From Bacteroidota bacterium (lineage in GTDB: Bacteria; Bacteroidota; Bacteroidia; Bacteroidales; VadinHA17), in contig JADFUQ010000072.1 of assembly GCA_015222065.1 (NCBI GenBank), positions 1 through 20,190 of the forward strand: DNA of 20,190 nt, in the 5' to 3' direction. The notes beneath the pieces were generated by a model, which saw only the letters and a program-made list of their open reading frames with translations, did no database searches and had not been told where the DNA came from. This document shows, in pieces, positions 1-6,922 of this stretch. The translations under genes were made by a program, and so were the position numbers. Numbering within the stretch: position 1 is the stretch's first letter; each line of letters begins with the position of its first letter.

Positions 1-1284
1 ATTATCCAGCTCAAACCTGATCATATGAACAATTGCTGCTCCTTTTTTATAGGACAAAGCGTTGGAAAATATCCTGCTGACATCTGTAGCTTCATCAAAC
101 GGAATATAAACACTGCCATCAGGCAAACCCATTGCCCAATCATGGGCGCTATCCATCCAATTGTCAGCATAAGCCTGCGATACGAGATTCTGGTATGCCA
201 GGTACTCGGTATATGATGCAAAGCCTTCATTGATCCAGATATCCTGCCAGGTAGCACATGTTACATTATCACCGAACCACTGGTGACCCAGTTCATGTGC
301 AACAAGGTAAAATGAAAAATTATCGATAGTAGTCATAGTCTGGTGTTCCATAGCCCCACCCATTGGAGCAACGCAGTGCCCGTATTTTTCATTCGCAAAA
401 GGATACAGGGAATACAAATCGGAGAATAATTCAATCAGCGTGGCAGTTTCGTCAATCAGCTCCTTGTTCTGTTCCAGGTAAGAGATTTGGTAATAAATAA
501 AATTCTGTATCAGAATAGAATCGTCCAAACCTACCGGATGAGCATAAATACTGTAATCCTGATAATCAGCAACAGCTATTGAAATAAGGTAATAGTCGGT
601 TGGATAGTAACTTCTCCATTCATATCTTGTTTTCCCTCCTTCAACAGGTACAGTATTTACAAGCATTCCGTTTGAACCGGCCATTAAATTAGAAGGTACG
701 GTTATATCTATCATAACCGAATCGGCTTTATCCTTTAGATCCTGTTTACAAGGAAACCAGTCCTTTGCATTGAATGGCTCAGATAATGTCCATGTAACAG
801 AATTTCCCCAGTCAATATCACTTGCTGAGGTCATCCCTGAAAAGAAACCCTCTTCAGGTACTGTTCCGTGATAAAATATCTTTACCCTGAAAAATTCACC
901 GGCAGGGACCGCGGATCCCATATTCACTGTTATCAGATCGCTGGAATGAGTATAGCTTAATGATATTGATTCGGTCAATACCGAATCAACAGTAAGATCA
1001 TCAATCAGCTCAACAACGAAACTGTTCAAAGAAGTGACAACAGAAACAGCACCAATTTCAGTACTGCCTTTAATAAAAGTTGAAGTATTATCAGCTTCCA
1101 GATCAAGGTGGTAATATTTTACATTATAATCCTGTAATGCTTCAATTGTCTCTCCGGGAGAAACTTTACTGTAAGGATAGCCTGACCTGAGGCATTTTCC
1201 CTCAAACTCCGGGATTTCATACCTCTGGGCAATAAGGAGAATATTGCTCAGAAGTAAGGTGATGAGTAAGACAGTTTTTTTCAT
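1..1284 (-). CDS. M1 family metallopeptidase (aminopeptidase), N-terminal part, cut by window edge
   Basis: This is the first 428 codons of a zinc aminopeptidase of family M1 (gluzincin); the reading frame stays open to base 1, so the C-terminus lies outside the window. The start gives MKKTVLLITLLLSNILLIAQ, a typical Sec signal peptide, so the enzyme is exported. The substrate-binding exopeptidase motif GGAMEH is at residues 309-314. The zinc site HELGH is at 330-334, followed after 18 residues by the third ligand E353 in NEGFASY. This HEXXH-(X18)-E arrangement is diagnostic for M1. The N-terminal beta-sandwich region occupies roughly residues 35-250. The enzyme would trim N-terminal residues from peptides in the periplasm or outside the cell. 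The 163-bp leader has a small hairpin (CGAAAT/ATTTCG) at 1304-1319 but no recognised promoter. The family call is firm; the precise substrate is unknown. Confidence 0.93.
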   Translation of the reverse strand, partial: MKKTVLLITLLLSNILLIAQRYEIPEFEGKCLRSGYPYSKVSPGETIEALQDYNVKYYHLDLEADNTSTFIKGSTEIGAVSVVTSLNSFVVELIDDLTVDSVLTESISLSYTHSSDLITVNMGSAVPAGEFFRVKIFYHGTVPEEGFFSGMTSASDIDWGNSVTWTLSEPFNAKDWFPCKQDLKDKADSVMIDITVPSNLMAGSNGMLVNTVPVEGGKTRYEWRSYYPTDYYLISIAVADYQDYSIYAHPVGLDDSILIQNFIYYQISYLEQNKELIDETATLIELFSDLYSLYPFANEKYGHCVAPMGGAMEHQTMTTIDNFSFYLVAHELGHQWFGDNVTCATWQDIWINEGFASYTEYLAYQNLVSQAYADNWMDSAHDWAMGLPDGSVYIPFDEATDVSRIFSNALSYKKGAAIVHMIRFELDN

Positions 1285-1447
1285 TCAATACACGATTAGC
1301 GAAATTGTTATTTCGTGATTATACTAAATAACAGAATAAATTTACTGAATTTTATTGAAACGTGTCAACAATAACAGAGTAAAGATTCAATATCCCTTAC
1401 AGTTTTGCTTTTAGTGCAAACGGCTTTACAAGAGGTTAATCTTTATC

Positions 1448-4021
1448 TTATAAATTGATCCTTAGCATAAAATTAATATTCCGCCCGAATGACCAGAAGC
1501 CGCGAAATGAATTGAGGTCGTGACTAATCCCATCTTCGCCATTTAAAATGTGGATATTATTCAGTAAATTGTAAGCATTCAACTGGAACAAACCCTGCCT
1601 GTCAAATATTTTAAAAGGAATGCCAACGTAAAGGTTCAGGATGTCGTGCGTTGGTATGCGGTAGGCTTGTGCATGGTCAAGTGGATTGTTCCGCGAGCCC
1701 GGATTGAAATTTGCAAACAACTTGTTATAATACATCCATTCGGCCCGTATATTAAAGAATTGTATAAGCCTGAAATTTGTAAATATGCCAAATTGTTGCT
1801 GGGCAGCACCACCAACATAAAGCCCCTTCACATAAACATTTATCGTGTCAACAACTGCATTATTATTATTGAACAATTTCGCACTTACATTGTTTTGCCA
1901 CTTATAATTACCAAAGCTAAAAAATCCACCCAAACTGAGGTTGTCACCGGGTTTAACTCTTACTTCATTCTCGATGCCTTTATGTATTGCATTCAGACCG
2001 TTAATCATGGCGCGGGTTTGTGTATTGTCTTCCAATTGAACATATTCGTTGGAAAGCAATGAGACATTTCCCCGATAAGTATAATAAGTGTTGATTTTGG
2101 CTTCAAAAACAGGATTCTCAAAACGGTAACCCAATTCAATAGTTTTAATCAGTTCGTTCTTCAGGTTCTGTACCGGAACATTAGTAAAGTTTCCAAACAC
2201 AAACTTAAAATAGGGTGCTTTTGAAACGTTGGCACCATTAATATATAAGGTGTGCCTGATATCCGGCATGTAGCTGATTCCTGCCCTGGTGTCGAATCCG
2301 GGTTTGATAACAGTTTTGCTTGTAGTATTGCCAACGTAATTGTAGCGGTCAAGCCGCTGATTCCAATTGTTGTTTCCGTTCAACGAAATGAAGGCGTTCA
2401 GTTTTTTACTATCGAACAATAATTGCGCATAGGCATTCGTAAAGTGGATGATTGCATTGTTATCCACTTTAATTATATCTCCTACAGTTTTTATCTGTTC
2501 TCTTCCGGCTACGCCATCCACAGCCCAGCTAAAGTCTTCAATAAAATATTTTCCTCCCAAAAGGTCAGTAATTTGTTCACGCAAAAATGAATTAAAATAG
2601 CGATAGTGTATACCGGCAACTAACTTAAGGTGTTTATTAAAATGTTGCTCATAAGTTGTCAACAGGCCTGCCTGAATATGGCTGGCGAGAAAGTTTGTCT
2701 GCACATTCATTGAGTAGCCGCTCACTGTATTTCCATTAGCCAGGACATATTGCCCTTCGTGAGTTGTGTTATTTTCATATGTTGATTGCCAGTCGATTTG
2801 CCCCGATGAATTCCGGTATTCGAAAATTGAAGGTGCATAATTAAAGCTCTCTGACCATTTTCCGCCACCACTTCCGGAGGTAATATAGATACTGTTAGCC
2901 AGCTTTTTATTTTCATTGATTGTAAGGTAATGATTGAGGCTAAGAAAGGGTTTATGGTAAAAGTTCTCAGAAGCGTTGTTGATCTGTCCATTAAAACTAC
3001 CCCAGTCTTTGTTAAAACGATGTCCATGATACTGATGCTCTTCATTGGACAATTTTAATGTTCGCTGACCATGTCGATTAGGTGCGCCAAGCAGGCTGAG
3101 AGTGATTTTGTTTTTAGTATTGATCTGTTTGTTCAAAGCAAGGTAATACGACCATCCTCTTACATAAGTTGCATCGATATAGCCTGTTCCATTTATGTAT
3201 GATCCCATGAACGAAACACTCCATCCGTTATCTATCTTGCCACTGTTCAAGGTAATGGATAGTTTTGTATTGCCGTAACCGGTGACCTGGTATTCAATTA
3301 AACCACCTTTTTCTTTTTTTGCCGGCTCAGTAATTATGTTTATGCTTCCGCCAATGGCATTAATTGCAGCATTAGCCACACCAGGCCCTTTTTGTATCTG
3401 TATCTCAGCAACAGCATTATTCAATCCTGACCAGTTGCTCCAATACACCAGTCCATTTTCTACACTACTGATGGGTATTCCATTTAACAACATGGCTACA
3501 TTCTCCTGGTTAAATCCCCTGATGCTCATTTCAGCATCACCACTTCCTCCGCCCTTGCGGATACTGTAAACACCTGGTGTTGAAAGCATAGTCATTGATA
3601 AAGGCTGGTCGCCAAGTTGATTGTGAATGGTTTTTGAATTTATGGTTGAAACAGTAACCGGTGATCCCTGTTGCCTGGTAAGCCCGGCGGTAATAGTGAT
3701 CTCATCAAGGGTATAGGGCTCGGATAAAAGAAAAATGGAACCAAGGTCAGCTTTTTCATCCTTCACTTTATAAAGAACGGTTTTTACTTTGTAACCTACA
3801 GCCCGGAAGCTGAGATAGCCTTCCCTGCTATTTACCTCAATTGAGAAGTAGCCTGTTTCATTGGATACGCTGCCACTGGTGCCATTATTTTGAGTGATAT
3901 GCGCAGAGGACACCGGTTTATTGGTTGACTGGTCGATTAGCTCTCCGCTGACAATGAATTGCGGAAAGAGATGTTTGGAAAGCATAATTAACAATACTAA
4001 GATGACATAATTCCTTTTCAT
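1448..4021 (-). CDS. TonB-dependent outer-membrane receptor under FMN riboswitch control; candidate flavin importer
   Basis: An 857-residue TonB-dependent receptor. A signal peptide (about residues 1-21) is followed by a carboxypeptidase-regulatory-like beta-sandwich (about 22-105), a TonB-box-like stretch DEITIT (106-111), and the plug domain (about 115-235, with MSIRGF and GGSINIITEP). The remainder is a 22-strand-type barrel ending in the hydrophobic/aromatic strand NINFMLRINL. Such receptors use ExbBD-TonB energy to bring substrates too large or scarce for porins across the outer membrane. The substrate inference comes from upstream: an FMN riboswitch, terminator and promoter precede only this gene, so transcription should fall when FMN is plentiful. 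That points to riboflavin, FMN or a flavin precursor as cargo. No SusD partner follows, which argues against a glycan SusC. The family is certain; the flavin role is inference from regulation. Confidence 0.95.
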   Translation of the reverse strand: MKRNYVILVLLIMLSKHLFPQFIVSGELIDQSTNKPVSSAHITQNNGTSGSVSNETGYFSIEVNSREGYLSFRAVGYKVKTVLYKVKDEKADLGSIFLLSEPYTLDEITITAGLTRQQGSPVTVSTINSKTIHNQLGDQPLSMTMLSTPGVYSIRKGGGSGDAEMSIRGFNQENVAMLLNGIPISSVENGLVYWSNWSGLNNAVAEIQIQKGPGVANAAINAIGGSINIITEPAKKEKGGLIEYQVTGYGNTKLSITLNSGKIDNGWSVSFMGSYINGTGYIDATYVRGWSYYLALNKQINTKNKITLSLLGAPNRHGQRTLKLSNEEHQYHGHRFNKDWGSFNGQINNASENFYHKPFLSLNHYLTINENKKLANSIYITSGSGGGKWSESFNYAPSIFEYRNSSGQIDWQSTYENNTTHEGQYVLANGNTVSGYSMNVQTNFLASHIQAGLLTTYEQHFNKHLKLVAGIHYRYFNSFLREQITDLLGGKYFIEDFSWAVDGVAGREQIKTVGDIIKVDNNAIIHFTNAYAQLLFDSKKLNAFISLNGNNNWNQRLDRYNYVGNTTSKTVIKPGFDTRAGISYMPDIRHTLYINGANVSKAPYFKFVFGNFTNVPVQNLKNELIKTIELGYRFENPVFEAKINTYYTYRGNVSLLSNEYVQLEDNTQTRAMINGLNAIHKGIENEVRVKPGDNLSLGGFFSFGNYKWQNNVSAKLFNNNNAVVDTINVYVKGLYVGGAAQQQFGIFTNFRLIQFFNIRAEWMYYNKLFANFNPGSRNNPLDHAQAYRIPTHDILNLYVGIPFKIFDRQGLFQLNAYNLLNNIHILNGEDGISHDLNSFRGFWSFGRNINFMLRINL

Positions 4022-4045
4022 GATAAATTAATTTAATGTTAATGC

Positions 4046-4076
4046 AAAAAAAAAGCCCTGACGAAATACCGGGGCT
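4046..4076 (-). terminator. Intrinsic terminator, expression platform of the FMN riboswitch
   Basis: On the minus strand AGCCC pairs with GGGCT (five base pairs). After one mismatch three more pairs (G-C, G-U, U-G) follow around a short loop, and nine consecutive T follow the stem at once. It sits between the riboswitch aptamer (3' end at 4177) and the receptor start at 4021, 25 bases before the ATG, where a premature-termination switch would be. The roughly 100 bases between aptamer and stem should hold the antiterminator, but I could not identify a convincing one by eye. Confidence 0.8.
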
Positions 4077-4176
4077 GCATTAGAAAATCATAAAAAGGAA
4101 CATACCTGAAAGGATAGAATAATTCCACCATCAAGCAATGTCAATTGTTTTCACAACCAACTTATTCCTTATTCAA

Positions 4177-4347
4177 CAAATATTCTTCTACCATCCAGAC
4201 TTTCACTGTCGGCTCCGGAATTTCACCGGATCAACTCTTTCGATTGATTAATTCTATTTTTAAATTTACAATTAGAAATAAATCAACCTCCAAAGCTCGC
4301 GGACTTTTACCGCCGATCGGGAATTACACCCTGCCCCGAAGAATTTG
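4177..4347 (-). promoter_or_regulatory. FMN riboswitch (RFN element)
   Basis: Read on the minus strand, the aptamer carries the conserved RFN blocks in order: TTCGGGGCAGGGTG, ATTCCCGATCGGCGGTA, AGTCCGCGAGC, CCGGTGAAATTCCGG and GACAGTGAAAGTCTGGATG. The closing helix P1 forms between CAAATTCTTC at the 5' end and GAAGAATATTTG at the 3' end, with a small bulge. The variable arm at about 4230-4290 is a long AT-rich hairpin, within the normal variation of the family. FMN binding stabilises the aptamer and, with a downstream terminator, switches off transcription. Only the receptor gene at 1448-4021 follows, so it is the regulated gene. Identification rests on near-consensus matches in every core segment. 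Confidence 0.96.
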
Positions 4348-4353
4348 TCACGG

Positions 4354-4361
4354 CAAATGTA
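4354..4361 (-). promoter_or_regulatory. Bacteroidota-type -7 promoter box (TACATTTG) for the riboswitch-receptor transcript
   Basis: The minus strand has TACATTTG, a perfect match to the TAnnTTTG -7 element used by the primary sigma factor of Bacteroidota. About 19-20 bases upstream is a T run (TTTT) in place of the TTTG -33 box. Counting seven bases downstream puts the transcription start at about 4347, the first base of riboswitch helix P1. That agreement supports the call; it has not been tested experimentally. Confidence 0.7.
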
Positions 4362-4432
4362 TATAATAAATCGGAAAAGTAAAAAGGAGGATTAAATATT
4401 TAACAGCAATCCGGTGACAAGTCAAACCTACT

Positions 4433-4481
4433 ATGTCGGAAACTTTAAGTCGGCAATTTTCAGTCGGCAGTCTTCAGTCCA
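4433..4481. repeat. Degenerate 7-bp tandem array (xxGTCGG / CAGTCxx units)
   Basis: Seven consecutive heptamers can be read without a gap: ATGTCGG, AAACTTT, AAGTCGG, CAATTTT, CAGTCGG, CAGTCTT, CAGTCCA. Units ending in GTCGG alternate with T-rich units, which suggests a 14-bp dimer as an older unit. Looser copies of CAGTC continue to about 4499. It lies upstream of the riboswitch promoter, between two minus-strand genes, in a non-coding stretch. Confidence 0.75.
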
Positions 4482-4557
4482 GTCAGCAAGAGGCAGTCCC
4501 GAAAAAACAAAGAGCAAAGAATAATGAATTACCCGAATGTATATTATGAAAAAGGAT

Positions 4558-4673
4558 TTTGCGAGGAACGTAGTGACGACGCAATCTGTACAAAACAATC
4601 AGAATGTCAAAATAAAAGGGTTGTCATAAACTTTACGAAAAATCATAACAGATTGCTTCGCTTCGCTCGCAAA
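4558..4673. repeat. Intergenic inverted repeat of the GCGAGGAACGnAGTGACGnnGCAATCTG type
   Basis: The left arm at 4558-4588 reads TTTGCGAGGAACGTAGTGAC and ends GCAATCTG. The right arm at 4649-4673 is its imperfect reverse complement (CAGATTGC ... GCTCGCAAA), six bases shorter. About 60 AT-rich bases separate them. From memory this arm sequence is a widespread REP-like intergenic repeat in Bacteroidota and other phyla. It would fold as a long hairpin. It encodes nothing, and the open frame across it is spurious. Confidence 0.75.
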
Positions 4674-4697
4674 GTCTTTTTTCACTGCATCACAACT

Positions 4698-4723
4698 CTT
4701 CCAGGACCTTCGGACGCTGGAAG
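4698..4723. repeat. Short hairpin, CTTCCAG...CCTTCGG...CTGGAAG; possible 3' structure of the glycosidase gene
   Basis: CTTCCAG (4698-4704) and CTGGAAG (4717-4723) are perfect complements around a core containing CC-TTC-GG. It stands 9 bases beyond the stop of the glycosidase gene that ends at 4733, so it may act as a 3'-end structure, although no T run follows on the minus strand. A second member with the same architecture is at 14320-14358. Confidence 0.6.
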
Positions 4724-4732
4724 GTTGTTTTC

Positions 4733-6886
4733 CTACAGATCATACATCTCAATCAGCAGTTTTGCCATGATAGAGTCCCAGATATAGTTTGTGGGACAAT
4801 CGAGTATGTTGTTATCCGGACTGAAGCTCTCCCAGTAATTATGGTTCGCAGATAGCTGTGTTGTAACAGCAAGTATCATTTTGTTGCCTAGCTCAATAGC
4901 AAGATCATCATAACCGTAATTCACCAGTCCGTGGAAAACCATATAATCCCAGAGCAGCCACACCGGACCGTTCCATTTGCAGCAATAGTCAACATACGGA
5001 CTAAACCATGGATCGTCAGCTGCAAGAGTTGGTACACCATATTTTCTCCAGAATTTTCCAGGATCAGTAAGCTTATCAACCAACAGAGATGCCTGGTCTT
5101 CAGAAGCCACACCTGCCCACATTGCAAGAAACCCTATTATCTCCTCTCTTTTCAGGTCACGTCCCATAAAATTGAATTCATGATTCTTTTTATCCACATG
5201 ATAATAAAAACCGGTTTCCTCATCCCACATTATCTTGTTTACCAGGTCTGATATCTGATCTGCTTTCTTGTTCCATTTTTTTGAGCCCCGTGGTTTACCC
5301 AATTCATCAGCCATTTTTGCCAGTGTTCTCATTTCCTTCACAACCATCAGGGTAAGGTCGAGACATTCCAGTTCGTCAGAGATGTCTTCCTTGTCTATAT
5401 CAAGATGTCTTTCTTCAGATACCTGGAACACAACGTTATACCAATCCCGGACGTTCTCTATTATTCCATAAGGTCCCCACTCGAAAGTACCATCATGATC
5501 GGTATCACGATTTTCAATAAGCCATTCAACATATTTCTCCCCGGACAGGTAAGAATCTACTAAAAATTCATTATCGTGACTAACTTTATATATCTCCCAG
5601 TTGATCCAGCTATAGAAGGGTGCTGATGTTGTAGGTTTTCCTTTATGCGGGTAGGTTTGTGCACCCCTAGGACCATGCCGGTAAGCTATCAGACCATCGT
5701 CACCCTGCTGCTCCATATACACCCTTTGTGATCCCTGAGCTGAAACAGGATCAAGATATGCATAGGCTATCATACTGAGTGATTCATGCAATACCTGATG
5801 TCCGTGCCCCCATCCCCAGAGAGGATTTCTGGAAAACACGTAAAAATTAAAAGATGTCTTTTCTGTGGGTGGCAACATACACCCTCTTGCCAGGTTAAAT
5901 GCACCGAGATAAACAAGTTTTTCATCCTCTGTAGTAAAATCAATCCTGGGAATACTTTTATAAAGCTCAATATTCTTTTCTATAAATGGCTGAATATCCA
6001 GGTTCTTAAGTTTATTGATCGTTTCCTGAAGCTTTTCTGAATTATCCGATCTGTCCTGCCATCCTCTGAAATACCTGACCTGCTTCGTGTCTCCCGGTTT
6101 AAGCTCAAACCTGCCATGGATGGAAATAAAATCAACTTGTCCGTTTTGTTTCAGGTTAAGCGAATCGGTTCTGTTCTTATCATACCAGTCGGTTTTAATC
6201 ACCTGGTAGAATTCATCAGGACCGCCATTATAACCACCATAGGAATATGGTTCAAAGCTAACACTGAACAGGTCCCTTACATTGGTTGGATAGGGAGCTT
6301 TTGAGTATAAATTGCTGATTAGACGTTTTTTCGTTTCGTAATGATTTGTAAAATATGTATTGCTTTCTTTATCAAAACGCAATACATTCAGTGAATCATT
6401 TTCTATTTCAAGTACAGGATACAGGTCGATGAGATGTGACTTTTCCGACTCATTTGTGATCACTATATTTACCATGGCAATACCGGAAGAATAGACGAAA
6501 AAAGTTTCCTGAACCTTTATGTTTTCAAATGGCTGGTATTCAAGAATTGCCATATCGGGAAATGAAGCTTTTACAACCGGCTTTTTATAGTACCTGGAAA
6601 TTTTATTAATAGCAAGCTTATCAACAAGCCACATTGTATAAAATCTGCCTGCCTGGTCGCCATAGTAAGCCAGTGGTTCCGATTCCGAGTAATAATCCAT
6701 TTTATATGCCTTGTCGCCATAAAGTTGCGATCTCTCCATTGAGGCAGCATACGTGGTATATAACGGATCATGTGCATCTGCATTGATTTCAAGGTATTTG
6801 TCACTAATCATAAGGTGTTGGGAAAAAGCCTTTGTAATTCCCGTTAGAGATATAAGAAAAATCAATAAATAAAATTTTTGGTTCAT
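4733..6886 (-). CDS. Exported (alpha/alpha)6-barrel glycoside hydrolase, GH63/MGH-like
   Basis: A 717-residue protein with a signal peptide (about residues 1-22, MNQKFYLLIFLISLTGITKA), an N-terminal beta-rich domain (about 25-300) and a C-terminal helical toroid (about 310-717). The toroid has marks of the GH63/mannosylglycerate-hydrolase/trehalase-like group: RNPLWGWGHGHQVLHES, a DHDGTFEWGP segment, DEETGFYYHVD, KWNGPVWLLWDY, and NYWESFSPDN near the C-terminus, where E686 fits the position of the family's catalytic base. The catalytic acid is less clear; D in NVRDWYNVVF is a candidate. It should hydrolyse alpha-glycosidic bonds with inversion in the periplasm or at the cell surface. It begins 36 bp after the preceding gene on the same strand, so the two are very likely cotranscribed. 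Specific substrate not determinable. Confidence 0.85.
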   Translation of the reverse strand: MNQKFYLLIFLISLTGITKAFSQHLMISDKYLEINADAHDPLYTTYAASMERSQLYGDKAYKMDYYSESEPLAYYGDQAGRFYTMWLVDKLAINKISRYYKKPVVKASFPDMAILEYQPFENIKVQETFFVYSSGIAMVNIVITNESEKSHLIDLYPVLEIENDSLNVLRFDKESNTYFTNHYETKKRLISNLYSKAPYPTNVRDLFSVSFEPYSYGGYNGGPDEFYQVIKTDWYDKNRTDSLNLKQNGQVDFISIHGRFELKPGDTKQVRYFRGWQDRSDNSEKLQETINKLKNLDIQPFIEKNIELYKSIPRIDFTTEDEKLVYLGAFNLARGCMLPPTEKTSFNFYVFSRNPLWGWGHGHQVLHESLSMIAYAYLDPVSAQGSQRVYMEQQGDDGLIAYRHGPRGAQTYPHKGKPTTSAPFYSWINWEIYKVSHDNEFLVDSYLSGEKYVEWLIENRDTDHDGTFEWGPYGIIENVRDWYNVVFQVSEERHLDIDKEDISDELECLDLTLMVVKEMRTLAKMADELGKPRGSKKWNKKADQISDLVNKIMWDEETGFYYHVDKKNHEFNFMGRDLKREEIIGFLAMWAGVASEDQASLLVDKLTDPGKFWRKYGVPTLAADDPWFSPYVDYCCKWNGPVWLLWDYMVFHGLVNYGYDDLAIELGNKMILAVTTQLSANHNYWESFSPDNNILDCPTNYIWDSIMAKLLIEMYDL

Positions 6887-6922
6887 GATTGTTTCATATT
6901 AAAGGCTGAGGCATACCAAACC

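Noticed and set aside
1448..4021. SusC-type glycan importer
   Set aside because: No SusD gene follows, and the gene is controlled by an FMN riboswitch, so a glycan role is less likely than a flavin-related one.
4145..4366. Open frame of 73 codons on the plus strand
   Set aside because: It is antisense to the FMN riboswitch; its apparent residues are only the translation of conserved RNA structure.
4433..4499. Possible CRISPR array
   Set aside because: The repeat unit is 7 bp with no spacers of 25-40 bp, and no cas gene is present; the same holds for the other arrays.
4524..4787. Open frame of 87 codons on the plus strand
   Set aside because: It runs through the REP-like inverted repeat and into the 3' end of the glycosidase gene on the other strand; no protein-like composition.
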